Shown: positions 41,116 to 50,471, counted from the stretch's first letter. The stretch: 64,000 nucleotides of DNA from Halanaerobium hydrogeniformans (GCF_000166415.1 NC_014654.1:806001-870000), one strand, 5' to 3'. The notes: generated by a model from the letters alone, not told the origin. Program-made: numbers and translations.

Positions 41116-42441
41116 GTAGTGTACAATAAGTTGTGTAAATAGATTTTTTTCAATAAAAAAAGAGGAATCCTTCTTTGAATGGTTGAAATATTTATTAGCG
41201 AAATAAACTCAACCCAAAGGAGGACTCCTCATGAACAGTATACCCGAAAAAAACAGTGATGGTCAAGTTGAATTTCACGATTTAATCATTGAACTCATCA
41301 AAAATTTTCTCGAGAATTTCCTCAAGGCTGAATTAACTGAATTTCTAAACTATGAAAAACATGAATACTCAGGTAGAAACTCTGGCAATAGTCGTAATGG
41401 ATCTTATCTTCGTGATTTCTTAACTCAGTTTGGCAGTATTAAAGGCTTAAATGTTCCTAGAGATAGAAATGGTGAATTCCAAACTGAACTATTCCAACCA
41501 TATAAACGCTATGATAACTGGCTTGAAGAAGCTATAATAAACATGTATGCTAATGGCCTTTCCACCCGCTATGTAGCTGATTGGATAGAGCAGATGTATG
41601 GACAAAAATATAGCCCTACTACTATTAGTAATCTAACTAATGTTGCTCTTGAAGAGGTTAAAAAGTGGAAAGAAAGACCACTTCAAAAACGGTACAGCGT
41701 TATTTTTATTGATGGCATGAGCATAAAAGTCAGACGAGATACTGTTGCAAATGAATCTGTATATATTATCATTGGTATCAATGAAGACGGCTATCGTGAA
41801 ATACTTGATTTCTACATTGGTGCAACTGAATCTGCTGCTTTATGGGAAGAAGTACTAAGTAATTTAAAAGAACGCGGAGTCCAGGAAGTCCTACTAGGTG
41901 TTATAGATGGACTCCCAGGACTTAAAGATTCTTTTCTAAAAGTATTCCCTAAAGCGGATGTGCAGCGTTGTATAGTTCATAAAGTGCGTAATACAATAGT
42001 CAAAGTTAGAAAAAAAGATACTGATGAAATCGTTAAAGATTTAAAAAAGATCTATAGATCTCCCAGCAGAGAGTTTGCAGAAAAAGCTTTAGAAGAATTT
42101 GATTTTAAATGGAGTAAAATCTATCCTAAAGTTACTCAAAGCTGGTACGTAGATAAAGATGAACTATTAACATTTTATAAATATCCAGAAAGCATACATA
42201 AAGCCATATACACAACAAACTGGATTGAAAGAGCCAATAAAGAAATCAAAAAAAGATTAAAGCCTATGAATAGTTTGCCTAATGTACAAGCAGCTGAAAA
42301 AATAATTTATTTAAAGATTATTGAGTACAACTCAAAATGGTCTGATAGAAAGATGAGAGGATTTTTAGCTGCAAAAGATCAGCTCCATCAACTATTTAAA
42401 GAACGATACTGATTTATTTACACAAGATTCTTGACGTTATC
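41116..42441 (+). mobile_element. IS256-family insertion sequence with 9-bp target duplication
   Basis: The 1326-bp element is bounded by the direct repeat AGGTCTTTA at 41107-41115 and 42442-42450. Imperfect inverted ends share the block TTGTGTAAATA (left, near 41131; reversed on the right near 42413-42423). One transposase gene fills it. It landed between the ribosome binding site and the ATG of the PfkB-family gene. Confidence 0.9.
41231..42412 (+). CDS. IS256-family transposase
   Basis: A 393-aa mutator-type transposase. N-terminal LKAELTEFLNYEKHEY and GSYLRDFLTQFGSIKGLNVPRDRNGEFQTELF are family hallmarks. DDE residues are likely in VIFIDGMSIKVR (~160), VLLGVIDGLPGLKDSFLKVFPKADVQRCIVHKVRN (~222-256) and TTNWIERANKEIKKR (~330-344). 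Ribosome site AAAGGAGG. The gene looks intact, and the element has intact ends, so it may be active. Confidence 0.95.
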   Translation: MNSIPEKNSDGQVEFHDLIIELIKNFLENFLKAELTEFLNYEKHEYSGRNSGNSRNGSYLRDFLTQFGSIKGLNVPRDRNGEFQTELFQPYKRYDNWLEEAIINMYANGLSTRYVADWIEQMYGQKYSPTTISNLTNVALEEVKKWKERPLQKRYSVIFIDGMSIKVRRDTVANESVYIIIGINEDGYREILDFYIGATESAALWEEVLSNLKERGVQEVLLGVIDGLPGLKDSFLKVFPKADVQRCIVHKVRNTIVKVRKKDTDEIVKDLKKIYRSPSREFAEKALEEFDFKWSKIYPKVTQSWYVDKDELLTFYKYPESIHKAIYTTNWIERANKEIKKRLKPMNSLPNVQAAEKIIYLKIIEYNSKWSDRKMRGFLAAKDQLHQLFKERY

Positions 42442-42453
42442 AGGTCTTTAACA

Positions 42454-43299
42454 ATGAAATATGATATTTTTGCAGTTGGAGATAATGTAGCAGATTATTA
42501 TCCGGAGCAAAAAAAAATATATGCAGGTGGAGGAGCCTTTAATGTAGCGGTGATTGCCAGAAGGCTGGGAGCAAAAACAGCCTATTATGGAGCCTTTGGC
42601 ACAGACGAAAATGCCAAATTTCTTTATGATACATTAAAAAAAGAAAAGGTAGCTTATCCGGTTAATGATATCCGTAAGGGAAGAAATGCGGTCTCAATTA
42701 TAGAAAAAACCGATGGCATAAGCAGGGTTAAAGGTGTTGACAAAGGTGTATATAAAAATTTAAATCTCAATAAAACTGTCTTAGAAATTATCAAAAATTC
42801 TAAGATAGTTCATACAAATATTTATAGCTATTTTGAAGATTATTTAAAAAAGATCGAAGATAAAGCAATAATTTCTTTTGATTTTTCTCATTTACGGAAT
42901 AAAAGCTATATAAGTGAAATTTCTAAAATGGTTGATATCGCATTTTTCTCTAAACCTAAAACAGATGAAAATCCCAGGGAGTTTATTAACTGGGCCGCTG
43001 AACAGGGAGCAAAAGCAGTAATTTTAACCCTTGGCAGTAAAGGTGTATTGATGAATTATCAGGATCAGTTAATAAAAAAAGAGGCCAAAAATACAAAGCT
43101 TAGAGATACATTAGGAGCAGGAGATGCTTTTATTGCTGGTTTTTTAAATAATTTCAAGGATTCTAAAAATTATGAGGCAGCTTTAGAAAAAGGTTTAGAG
43201 CAGGCTGCCAAAAATTGTCAGATTAATGGTGCTTTAGGAGTTGCTGCCTTGAGAGAAGAAGATATAATTTTAGAGAATGATATTCATCAGGATTTTTAA
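42454..43299 (+). CDS. PfkB-family kinase, fructoselysine-6-kinase (FrlD)-like
   Basis: A 281-aa ribokinase-fold kinase. YAGGGAFNVAVIARRLGAK (~residues 23-41) is the first PfkB signature, and LRDTLGAGDAFIAGFLNNF (~220-238) the second, with the catalytic Asp. Its short length and GDNVADYYPEQKKIYAGGGAFNVAVIA start resemble FrlD. The IS256-family element sits 13 bp before the ATG, so the original AAAGGAGG has been replaced by ATCAGG and translation should be poor. Transcription would have to come from the IS. Confidence 0.82.
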   Translation: MKYDIFAVGDNVADYYPEQKKIYAGGGAFNVAVIARRLGAKTAYYGAFGTDENAKFLYDTLKKEKVAYPVNDIRKGRNAVSIIEKTDGISRVKGVDKGVYKNLNLNKTVLEIIKNSKIVHTNIYSYFEDYLKKIEDKAIISFDFSHLRNKSYISEISKMVDIAFFSKPKTDENPREFINWAAEQGAKAVILTLGSKGVLMNYQDQLIKKEAKNTKLRDTLGAGDAFIAGFLNNFKDSKNYEAALEKGLEQAAKNCQINGALGVAALREEDIILENDIHQDF

Positions 43300-43314
43300 T
43301 GATAATAAATACTC

Positions 43315-43339
43315 AAAGGCCATTTCTGGCCTTTTTATT
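43315..43339 (+). terminator. Rho-independent terminator after the PfkB-family gene
   Basis: AAAGGCC (43315-43321) pairs with GGCCTTT (43328-43334), followed by TTATTT. Confidence 0.85.
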
Positions 43340-43466
43340 TGCTTAAAGATGTTTTTTACTAATTGCTATTTGGAATTTTTTAGAGGTATATAAGCTTTAA
43401 TATAGAATAATATTAGCAGGTTAGATTAAGCAGGTTAGGTTATCAGTTAATTTAGGGGGAAATTAA

Positions 43467-44444
43467 ATGTTTTATCCATTAAAATTTGACCATAAATATA
43501 TTGAAAAAGTCTGGGGAGGTAAAAAATTAAGCAAATACAGAGATGATATGCCAGAAAAGCAGATCGGTGAAAGCTGGGATGTTTCTGCCCAGAAAAAAGC
43601 TGTTAGTGTTGTAAAAAATGGCAAATTGGCTGGAAAAAGCCTCAGTGAGCTGGCTGAAATGTATCCGGTTCAAATTATGGGAGAAGAATTTGAGGATAAA
43701 ACTTTTCCACTTTTATTAAAGATAATTGATACTCAAGAACAGCTGTCTATTCAGGTTCATCCTGATAAAAGATATGCAGCTAAATTTGAAGGTGAAGCCT
43801 CAAAAAATGAAGGCTGGTATATTATTGATGCTGCAGAAGATGCTTATTTAATTATAGGAACTAAAGATTGTACTGAAAGCGAATTTAAGAAAGCGGTACA
43901 AAACAAAGAGATCAATAAATATGTAAATAAGGTCAAAGTAGAAAAAGGTGATGTCTTTTTTATTAAAGCTGGACTTTTACATGCAATTGGACCCGGGATA
44001 TTGATGGCAGAAATTCAGGAAACAAGTGATACTACCTATAGAATTTTTGATTATGACAGGGGTAGAGAACTTCATTTAGCAAAAGCTATGGATGTTATTA
44101 ATTTCAAACTTCAGACCAAAAAAAGAAAAGGGCTTAAAGTTTGTGCTAAAGACTACGATTATACTTATTATTGCCTTACTGAAGAGCTGGCCCTTGACAT
44201 CATAGACCTTAAAGACATTTTACATGCTGAGGGAGATAGGAAACGATTTTATATTTTAACAGCTGTAAAAGGCGAAGGATTTATAAGCTGGGAGGGTGGA
44301 GAACTGGAAATTACCGAAAGTGAAAGTGTTTTAATTCCAGCTTATGCTCAAGAATATAAAATTGAAGGTGATTTAAAGTTAATGAGAAGTTATGTGCCGG
44401 ATTTTGAAAAGCAAAAAGAAGAAATTATCGATATAATAACTTAA
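43467..44444 (+). CDS. manA: Class I mannose-6-phosphate isomerase
   Basis: Interconverts mannose-6-P and fructose-6-P. The 325-aa cupin-type protein is the short bacterial form (YvyI/ManA of Bacillus). It has KVWGGKKLSKYRDDMP (~residues 14-29), GESWDVSAQKKAVS, QEQLSIQVHPDKRYA (~89-103), the zinc ligands HP and E nearby, then KAGLLHAIGPGILMAEIQETSDTTYRIFDYDR (~165-196), the catalytic Arg region. Ribosome site AGGGGGA. It has its own leader of about 125 bp with no clear regulator site. Confidence 0.93.
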   Translation: MFYPLKFDHKYIEKVWGGKKLSKYRDDMPEKQIGESWDVSAQKKAVSVVKNGKLAGKSLSELAEMYPVQIMGEEFEDKTFPLLLKIIDTQEQLSIQVHPDKRYAAKFEGEASKNEGWYIIDAAEDAYLIIGTKDCTESEFKKAVQNKEINKYVNKVKVEKGDVFFIKAGLLHAIGPGILMAEIQETSDTTYRIFDYDRGRELHLAKAMDVINFKLQTKKRKGLKVCAKDYDYTYYCLTEELALDIIDLKDILHAEGDRKRFYILTAVKGEGFISWEGGELEITESESVLIPAYAQEYKIEGDLKLMRSYVPDFEKQKEEIIDIIT

Positions 44445-44565
44445 ATATTTTTTAATAATGTAAATTACTTAATTGCTTTTTTTAGGGTGTTTTATTAAAC
44501 TTTAACAAAATAATCGATACAAAAAGTTATTATAGTGATTACAAATGGTAAAAAAGGAGAAAATG

Positions 44566-45342
44566 ATGAGTAAAAAAGAACCGAATCAGTTAATTAAATC
44601 TCTTGATAGAGCTTTAACTATTCTAGAAAAATTGCTGGAATCGGAAAATGGAATGGGAGTTACTGAGCTCAGTAGAGAACTTGAACTACATAAAAGTACT
44701 GTTTACAGGCTTTTAGATACTTTAAAATACAGGGGTTATCTAGAAAAAAATGAAGATAACCAAAAATATATTGCAGGGATTAAACTTTTTGAATTAAGCA
44801 GCAGGGTTTTAAATGATATCGACAGTCGAATTAGGGTTAGACCCTATTTAGAAGAATTAATGGAAAAAACAAAGGAGACAATCCATCTTGGTATATTAGA
44901 TGATGGTGAAATAATTTACTTAGATAAGGTAGAAAGCAATGCTACAATCAGGATGTATTCACAGATAGGCAGAAGGGTTCCTGTCCACTCTACAAGCCTG
45001 GGAAAGGCTATTTTGGCTCATCTTTCTGAAAAAAAAGTTAGAGAAATAGTTAATGATAAGGGTATGGAAGCTAAAACAGAAAATACTATAACCGATATAA
45101 ATGAACTGCTTAAACATTTAAAAAAGGTAAAAAAACAGGGTTATGCTGTAGATGATGAAGAACAGGAAGAAAATATTCGCTGTATAGCTGCACCGGTTTT
45201 CAACCATAAAGGAGAGGTTATTTCTTCTTTCAGCCTGTCTGCTCCAATCAGCAGGATGGGTGAAGAAAGGATGGAAAAACTTAAAAAGCTGATAGTAGAA
45301 TATTCAAATAAAATGTCAAGATCATTGGGCTATAATATTTGA
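44566..45342 (+). CDS. IclR-family transcriptional regulator
   Basis: A 258-aa regulator. The N-terminal winged helix is at ~10-70 (SLDRALTILEKLLESENGMGVTELSRELELHKSTVYRLLDTLKYRGYLEK). The C-terminal GAF-like effector domain is ~85-255 (TSLGKAILAHLSEKKVREIV, GYAVDDEEQEENIRCIAAPVFNHKGEVISSFSLSAP). AAGGAG at 44554-44559 favours the ATG at 44566; ATGs at 44563 and 44545 are alternatives. It lies 81 bp ahead of the dehydratase-activase-like triad and may control it. The ligand is unknown. Confidence 0.93.
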   Translation: MSKKEPNQLIKSLDRALTILEKLLESENGMGVTELSRELELHKSTVYRLLDTLKYRGYLEKNEDNQKYIAGIKLFELSSRVLNDIDSRIRVRPYLEELMEKTKETIHLGILDDGEIIYLDKVESNATIRMYSQIGRRVPVHSTSLGKAILAHLSEKKVREIVNDKGMEAKTENTITDINELLKHLKKVKKQGYAVDDEEQEENIRCIAAPVFNHKGEVISSFSLSAPISRMGEERMEKLKKLIVEYSNKMSRSLGYNI

Positions 45343-45423
45343 TTTATATATGATTATCATATAAAATACTTATAAACTAAAAATTATTAAGAAAACTAAT
45401 TGAAAATTTTGGAGGCTTAAGAG

Positions 45424-46470
45424 ATGGATAAAATAAAAATAGGTATCCCTCGTGCTTTGATATATTATTATTATTTTCCTTTTTGGCTGAAACTTTTCAG
45501 CTCTTTAGGGATGGAAGTAGTTGTTTCAGACCCAACATCAAGGGAACAACTAGATCAAGGCATTAAAAATTCTTTGTCAGAAATTTGTGTACCAATTAAA
45601 ATAATTGTAGGTCATGTTTTAGATCTCCAGCAAAAAGGTGTAGATTATATATATTTACCTCGTTTTAAAAGTTTGAGGAAAGATGCAGTTTTATGTCCTA
45701 AGTTTTTAGGATTACCGGATTTATTTAGACACTCACTGCCACAGCTTAATGATTTTATAATTTCTGATACTATTGAATCAAAAAGTGATGATATTTCTGA
45801 TTATAGTAATTATAAGCAGCTTGCGGAAGTATTAAATCTTGATAAATCTGAACTTAAAAAAGCTTTAAAAAAGGCTTCAGTTTTATGGCTTAGATTTAGA
45901 AAATTATTATTTGATGGCTATTTAATTGATGAGTTTTTAGCTCTTGATAATATAGGAGCAGTAGAAGCGAAAATAGATAAGCTAGAAAAGGCAACTGATT
46001 TACCACAGAGCAGGGCTGAGGTTGCTTTAGAAGAAGGAATGGAAGAGACTCTTGATATAGCATTAATAGGTTATGTATATAATATTTATGATAATTATGT
46101 AAATATGGATATTATCAATAAATTTAAAGAATTAGGAGTTAGGATCCACACTTTTTCTATGGTAAAAAATAAGATAATAGAAAAAGAATTAAAAGAGCTC
46201 CGGAAGCCAATGTTCTGGGAATTTACTAATAAACTTTATGGTGCCTCACAGCACTTTTTTAAAGATAATAAAATAGATGGATTGATTCATATTACTGCCT
46301 TTGGTTGTGGACCTGATTCAATCTTAGGGCAGATTTTAGAATTGGATGCCAAGAAATACGATAAACCTTTTATGACTTTAAGAATTGATGAGCAAACTGG
46401 AGAAAGTCATATCACTACAAGAATCGAGGCATTTATAGATATGCTGAGATTAAAAAAGGAGAGTAGTTAA
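45424..46470 (+). CDS. DUF2229-type acyl-CoA dehydratase activase-related protein
   Basis: A 348-aa protein of the CoA-substrate-specific activase-related group (DUF2229, HgdB/BcrB-like). The start is KIGIPRALIYYYYFPFWLKLFSSLGMEVVVSD. Cysteines occur in patterns kept across the family: SEICVPIK (~58), AVLCPKF (~93) and TAFGCGPDS (~290), probably iron-sulfur ligands. The end TGESHITTRIEAFIDMLR parallels the neighbour's end TADANILTRIEAFLDMI. First of a tight triad (2-bp and 0-bp gaps). In other Firmicutes the same parts are often fused in one long protein. Function unknown. Confidence 0.85.
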   Translation: MDKIKIGIPRALIYYYYFPFWLKLFSSLGMEVVVSDPTSREQLDQGIKNSLSEICVPIKIIVGHVLDLQQKGVDYIYLPRFKSLRKDAVLCPKFLGLPDLFRHSLPQLNDFIISDTIESKSDDISDYSNYKQLAEVLNLDKSELKKALKKASVLWLRFRKLLFDGYLIDEFLALDNIGAVEAKIDKLEKATDLPQSRAEVALEEGMEETLDIALIGYVYNIYDNYVNMDIINKFKELGVRIHTFSMVKNKIIEKELKELRKPMFWEFTNKLYGASQHFFKDNKIDGLIHITAFGCGPDSILGQILELDAKKYDKPFMTLRIDEQTGESHITTRIEAFIDMLRLKKESS

Positions 46471-46472
46471 TA

Positions 46473-47558
46473 ATGAGATTATCTTTTCCCTATATGGGAC
46501 CAACTATAGTCTATGCTAAGCTTTTAGAACTGCTCGGCCATGAGGTAGTTATGCCTCCTAAACCAAATAAAGAAATTATTGATTTAGGAGTTAAATATAG
46601 CCCTGAATTTGCCTGTTTTCCTTTTAAGGTACTTACAGGTACTTATATAAAATTGATGGAAAAAGATGTGAAATACTTTGTAACCAGTGGAGGCCATGGG
46701 CCCTGTCGTGCCGGTTATTATGGCGAGGTACATCAGAGAATACTTGATGATTTAGGTTATGATGATGTTGAGATTATTGTTATTGATTCTATTCATGATG
46801 ATTACAAATATTTTTATGATGTAGCAAAAAAACTTAAAGGAGATAGTTCCTGGCTGCAGGTATATAAGGCGATTAGAATAGTCTATGATCTAACAAAAGC
46901 CATTGATGAGGTAGAGAAGCAGGTAGAAATTTTAAGAGCCTATCATGAAAATTCAGTTATTAATAAAATCTGGATGGAAGCTGAAGCAGAGTTCTATAAG
47001 ATCGAAGATAGAAATGATGTAGAAAGGGTTAAAAATAAATATTTACAAAAACTGAATCAATATTCAGATAAAATACCTGAAGAAAAAGATCGCTATAGGA
47101 TTGGAATTATTGGTGAAATCTTTGTTATTTTAGAGCATTCAATTAATTATCAGGTTGAAGAAAAGGTAAATAAATTTGGTTTTGAGGTAGAAAGATCACT
47201 CTATTTATCTGATTGGATTAATGAAAATGTTATTCCCTTTGCCGGGAAAGAAATTGAAGAAATTGAAGAACTCGGTGAAGAATTTATCGAAATTCAAATC
47301 GGTGGTCATGCTCAGGAAAATATCGGCCATATCTTAGACTTTAAAAAGAAGGGTTTTGATGGTATCATACACATAAAGCCATTTGCATGTCTGCCTGAGT
47401 TGATCTCACAGAGTGTGATGGATGATTTATCAGAGAAATATGATATTCCGGTTTTAACAGTTTCTGTTGATGAACAAACAGCTGATGCAAATATATTAAC
47501 AAGAATTGAAGCCTTTTTAGATATGATTAGAGAAAAAGACTATGAGGAGGTTGTGTAG
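46473..47558 (+). CDS. 2-hydroxyacyl-CoA dehydratase-like (HgdB/BcrB family) protein
   Basis: A 361-aa homologue of the preceding protein and of the HgdB family. Cysteines are in SPEFACFPFKVLTG (~49), GGHGPCRAGYYGEVH (~80) and HIKPFACLPE (~302). They could hold a [4Fe-4S] or double-cubane cluster reduced by the activase encoded next. The C-terminus DEQTADANILTRIEAFLDMIRE is shared with the upstream gene, suggesting old duplication. No typical large alpha/beta dehydratase substrate pair is present, so a classical hydroxyacyl-CoA dehydratase role is not certain. Confidence 0.82.
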   Translation: MRLSFPYMGPTIVYAKLLELLGHEVVMPPKPNKEIIDLGVKYSPEFACFPFKVLTGTYIKLMEKDVKYFVTSGGHGPCRAGYYGEVHQRILDDLGYDDVEIIVIDSIHDDYKYFYDVAKKLKGDSSWLQVYKAIRIVYDLTKAIDEVEKQVEILRAYHENSVINKIWMEAEAEFYKIEDRNDVERVKNKYLQKLNQYSDKIPEEKDRYRIGIIGEIFVILEHSINYQVEEKVNKFGFEVERSLYLSDWINENVIPFAGKEIEEIEELGEEFIEIQIGGHAQENIGHILDFKKKGFDGIIHIKPFACLPELISQSVMDDLSEKYDIPVLTVSVDEQTADANILTRIEAFLDMIREKDYEEVV

Positions 47559-48725
47559 ATGAAAAATCTTTATCTGGGAGTTGATATTGGCTCAGTAAGT
47601 ATCAATATAGTAGCAATAGATGAAGAAAATGAACTAGTTTTTAAATTATATACCAGGAATTCTGGCAATCCGATTGATCTAGTAAAAAAAGGATTAAGTA
47701 AATTTGAAAAAGAGATAGAATTGGATGACTTTAAGATTAGTGGAGTTGGAGTTACAGGAAGTGGAAGACAGCTGATCGCCTATGTTTTAGGGGCAGATAC
47801 AGTAAAAAATGAGATTACCGCTCATGCCCGTGCTTCAACCTATTATCATCCTGATGCTGGTACTATCTTTGAAATAGGTGGTCAGGATTCTAAGCTAATA
47901 ATTGTAGAAAATGGAATAGCGGTTGATTTTGCTATGAATACCGTTTGTGCTGCTGGTACAGGTTCTTTTTTAGACCATCAGGCAGAAAGACTGGGAATTC
48001 CAATCGAAGATTTTGGTGGTCTGGCCCATGAAGCAGAAAGAGATGTTAGAATTGCAGGCCGCTGTACAGTATTTGCTGAATCAGATATGATTTCTAAACA
48101 GCAGTATGGCTTTACTAAACCAGAAATAATTAAAGGGCTTTCAGAAGCTCTTGTGAGAAACTATATGAATAATCTGGTTAGAAATAGAGCTTTAGAAGGA
48201 GAATTCATTTTCCAGGGTGGTGTTGCTGCAAATGAAGGAATCAAAGCTGCCTTTGAAGAAGAAATCGAATCTGAGGTCACAGTACCTAAACATTATGATG
48301 TAATGGGAGCTATCGGTATTGCTATGCTGGCCAAAAGAGATGTAAAGAGAAAAGGTGTAGAAAGTCAGTTTAGAGGTTTTAATTTAACAGAGCAAGAATT
48401 TGAAACAAGTAGTTTTGAATGTAGTGATTGTGCAAATTGCTGTGAGGTTATCAGGGTGATAGCTGATGATAAGATAATTGCTGTAACCGGTGACCGCTGT
48501 GGTAAACACACTGCTGCCTCAATGACAGTAAACGATAGGAATCCCAAAAAAGATGAAAAAGAAAGCAGTAAAGAAAAAAAGGCTGAAAGAAAAGAAGAGG
48601 AAATAGAAGAGGTTGATCTTTATAAAGTTGATCCTGATAAAGAGAAAAAAGTTATGAAAGAGCTGGAAGAATTAGAAGAACAGGAAAGAGAAAAAGAAGA
48701 AGCAGAAGATAATGTATTATTATGA
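47559..48725 (+). CDS. Acyl-CoA dehydratase activase (ASKHA ATPase, HgdC-like)
   Basis: A 388-aa ATP-dependent reductive activase. Phosphate-1 motif LGVDIGSVSINIVAID (~residues 4-19), phosphate-2-like FEIGGQDSKLIIVE (~104-117), the cluster cysteine in MNTVCAAGTGSFLDHQAERL (~126-145), and GRCTVFAESDMIS with a second Cys. Beyond the usual ~260 residues it has a C-terminal extension with C288, C291, C294 and C295 (CSDCANCC), then RCGKH, and a long highly charged Glu/Lys tail. It should pass electrons at low potential to the cluster proteins upstream. Confidence 0.9.
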   Translation: MKNLYLGVDIGSVSINIVAIDEENELVFKLYTRNSGNPIDLVKKGLSKFEKEIELDDFKISGVGVTGSGRQLIAYVLGADTVKNEITAHARASTYYHPDAGTIFEIGGQDSKLIIVENGIAVDFAMNTVCAAGTGSFLDHQAERLGIPIEDFGGLAHEAERDVRIAGRCTVFAESDMISKQQYGFTKPEIIKGLSEALVRNYMNNLVRNRALEGEFIFQGGVAANEGIKAAFEEEIESEVTVPKHYDVMGAIGIAMLAKRDVKRKGVESQFRGFNLTEQEFETSSFECSDCANCCEVIRVIADDKIIAVTGDRCGKHTAASMTVNDRNPKKDEKESSKEKKAERKEEEIEEVDLYKVDPDKEKKVMKELEELEEQEREKEEAEDNVLL

Positions 48726-48743
48726 TAGATAATGAGGTGGAGT

Positions 48744-50138
48744 ATGGATTATAGATATGAAAGTGATAGTTTAGGTGAGGTTAAGGTGCCCAAAGATAAA
48801 TATTATGGTGCTCAGACTGCTAGAGCTGTTGCCAATTTTCCTATTGGTGAACAAAAAATGCCGGTCGAAATCATTAGAGCCTATGGGATTATAAAAAAGG
48901 CAGCTGTCTTGGCCAACCACGAGCAGGGCTTAATAGATAATGAAAAAAAAGAATATATCATTAAAGCCTGTAATGAACTAATTGCCGGCAAATTAGATGA
49001 ACATTTCCCAATATCTCTCTGGCAGACCGGTTCTGGTACTCAGACAAATATGAATGTTAATGAGGTGCTTGCCAATAGAATATCAGAAATAGCAGGAGAA
49101 AAATTGGGATCAAAAAAACCGGTTCATCCTAATGATCACCTTAATATGTCCCAATCTAGTAATGATACTTTTCCTACTGCTATGGCTGTAGCCGTAGTAA
49201 AAAAGACCAAAGATTATCTAATCCCAATTCTGGAAGAACTTAAAGCAGAATTGAGCAATAAAGCTAAAAAATATAAAGATCTGCCCAAGGTCGGTAGAAC
49301 TCATCTAATGGATGCAACCCCGATAACCCTTGGTCAGGAATTTGATTCTTTTAGGGCCCAGCTTGGTGAAATCCTGGAGATTTTAAAAGATAGTTTAAAG
49401 TATTTAAAAAGACTGCCTATTGGTGGAACAGCTGTAGGTACAGCTTTAAATACCAAAAAGGGTTTTGATAAGCTGGCAGTTAAATATATTAATACAGAAA
49501 CCGAAAAAAAATTTAAGGCTGCCGAAAATAAATCAGCAGGAATTTCTGCCCACAATAATTTTGTTAATTTTAGTGGTGTTTTAAAAACTCTGGCCGCTTT
49601 TTTAATGAAATTAGCAAATGATATTCGCTGGCTGGCTTCTGGCCCTCGCTGTGGAATTGCTGAAATAAAAATACCTAAAAATGAACCAGGTAGTTCAATT
49701 ATGCCGGGCAAGGTTAATCCAACTCAGGCTGAGGCTCTTTTCCAGGCAGCAGCCCAGGTTATGGCCAATGATACGGCGGTTAATATCGGTGGCAGCAGTG
49801 GTAATTTTCAGCTTAATACTGCTAAACCATTAATCATCTATAATATACTGCAGTCTATTAACTTAATCGGTGATAGTGTAAAATCATTTCAACAAAGATG
49901 TTTAAACGGAATAGAGGCTGATGAGGAGAAAATAAAAGAATATCTTGAGCAGTGTTTAATGCTGGTAACTGCTTTAAATCCCATTATCGGTTATGATAAA
50001 GCAGCCGAAATTGCTCAAAAAGCTTATCAAGAAAATATTTCTCTAAAAGAAGCTGCAGTTAAACTGGATTATTTAAGTGCAGAAGAATTTGATAAATACA
50101 TAGACCCTGCTGATATGACAGAGCCAAATCTGGATTAA
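48744..50138 (+). CDS. fumC: Class II fumarate hydratase
   Basis: Interconverts fumarate and malate, with no iron-sulfur cluster. The 464-aa protein shows YRYESDSLGEVKVPKDKYYGAQTARAVANF at the start, LWQTGSGTQTNMNVNEVLANR (~95-115), HPNDHLNMSQSSNDTFPTA (~130-148) and the superfamily signature GSSIMPGKVNPTQ (~316-328). The GSGTQTNMNVNEV form points to fumarase; aspartase (aspA) has a related pattern. The ATG at 48744 follows GAGGTGG; an ATG at 48732 lies ahead of it. It may end the triad's transcript. Confidence 0.93.
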   Translation: MDYRYESDSLGEVKVPKDKYYGAQTARAVANFPIGEQKMPVEIIRAYGIIKKAAVLANHEQGLIDNEKKEYIIKACNELIAGKLDEHFPISLWQTGSGTQTNMNVNEVLANRISEIAGEKLGSKKPVHPNDHLNMSQSSNDTFPTAMAVAVVKKTKDYLIPILEELKAELSNKAKKYKDLPKVGRTHLMDATPITLGQEFDSFRAQLGEILEILKDSLKYLKRLPIGGTAVGTALNTKKGFDKLAVKYINTETEKKFKAAENKSAGISAHNNFVNFSGVLKTLAAFLMKLANDIRWLASGPRCGIAEIKIPKNEPGSSIMPGKVNPTQAEALFQAAAQVMANDTAVNIGGSSGNFQLNTAKPLIIYNILQSINLIGDSVKSFQQRCLNGIEADEEKIKEYLEQCLMLVTALNPIIGYDKAAEIAQKAYQENISLKEAAVKLDYLSAEEFDKYIDPADMTEPNLD

Positions 50139-50181
50139 ATTAATTTTTATTTAAAAAAAGGAATATTGATCTAAATTATTC

Positions 50182-50208
50182 AAAAGAGCAGGTTTCTGCT
50201 CTTTTCGT
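50182..50208 (+). terminator. Terminator hairpin after fumC
   Basis: AAAAGAGCAG (50182-50191) pairs with CTGCTCTTTT (50196-50205) around a 4-nt loop. The T-run is short but part of the stem. Confidence 0.75.
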
Positions 50209-50329
50209 CATTAATTTACATTTTTATAAAAAATGCCACAAAATAAAGGAATTTTCTAATATATATTGAAATATATTAAAGAGTGAATTGACGGCAGAGA
50301 GACTAGCTTAAAAAAAATAGAGCTTAGCT

Positions 50330-50370
50330 TACCTTCGTGTTACGAGCTTAGAAAGATATATGCGAAGGGA
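50330..50370 (+). promoter_or_regulatory. Possible ribosome-site-hiding hairpin before the micropeptide gene
   Basis: CCTTCG (50332-50337) is complementary to CGAAGG (50363-50368), and the second arm is the ribosome site of the micropeptide gene. The leader also repeats GAGCTTAG-like words (near 50320 and 50344), which could form a competing fold. It does not match a riboswitch class I know. Confidence 0.4.
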
Positions 50371-50381
50371 GCTGGATCTTA

Positions 50382-50471
50382 ATGAAAAAGTTTTACGTTG
50401 CCATTACAACAGCATTAATTACTTTTGGTACTGCAATTTCAGTACTGGCAGAATCAAGTAGATGGGGTTAA
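50382..50471 (+). CDS. Secreted micropeptide (29 aa) with signal peptide
   Basis: A short frame starting MKKFYVAITTALITFG. It has a basic start, a hydrophobic core to about residue 20, and a signal-peptidase-like site SVLA followed by ESSRWG and stop. Cleavage would leave a six-residue peptide. Ribosome site GAAGGGAG at 50365-50371 is about 10 nt from the ATG. It lies alone between fumC and the HD-GYP gene, after a structured leader. No family recognised; it could be a signalling peptide, a leader peptide or a tiny membrane protein. Confidence 0.5.
   Translation: MKKFYVAITTALITFGTAISVLAESSRWG

Noticed and set aside
50281-50381. Cyclic-di-GMP riboswitch before the HD-GYP gene
   Set aside because: The leader is structured, but I find none of the conserved words of either cyclic-di-GMP riboswitch class.
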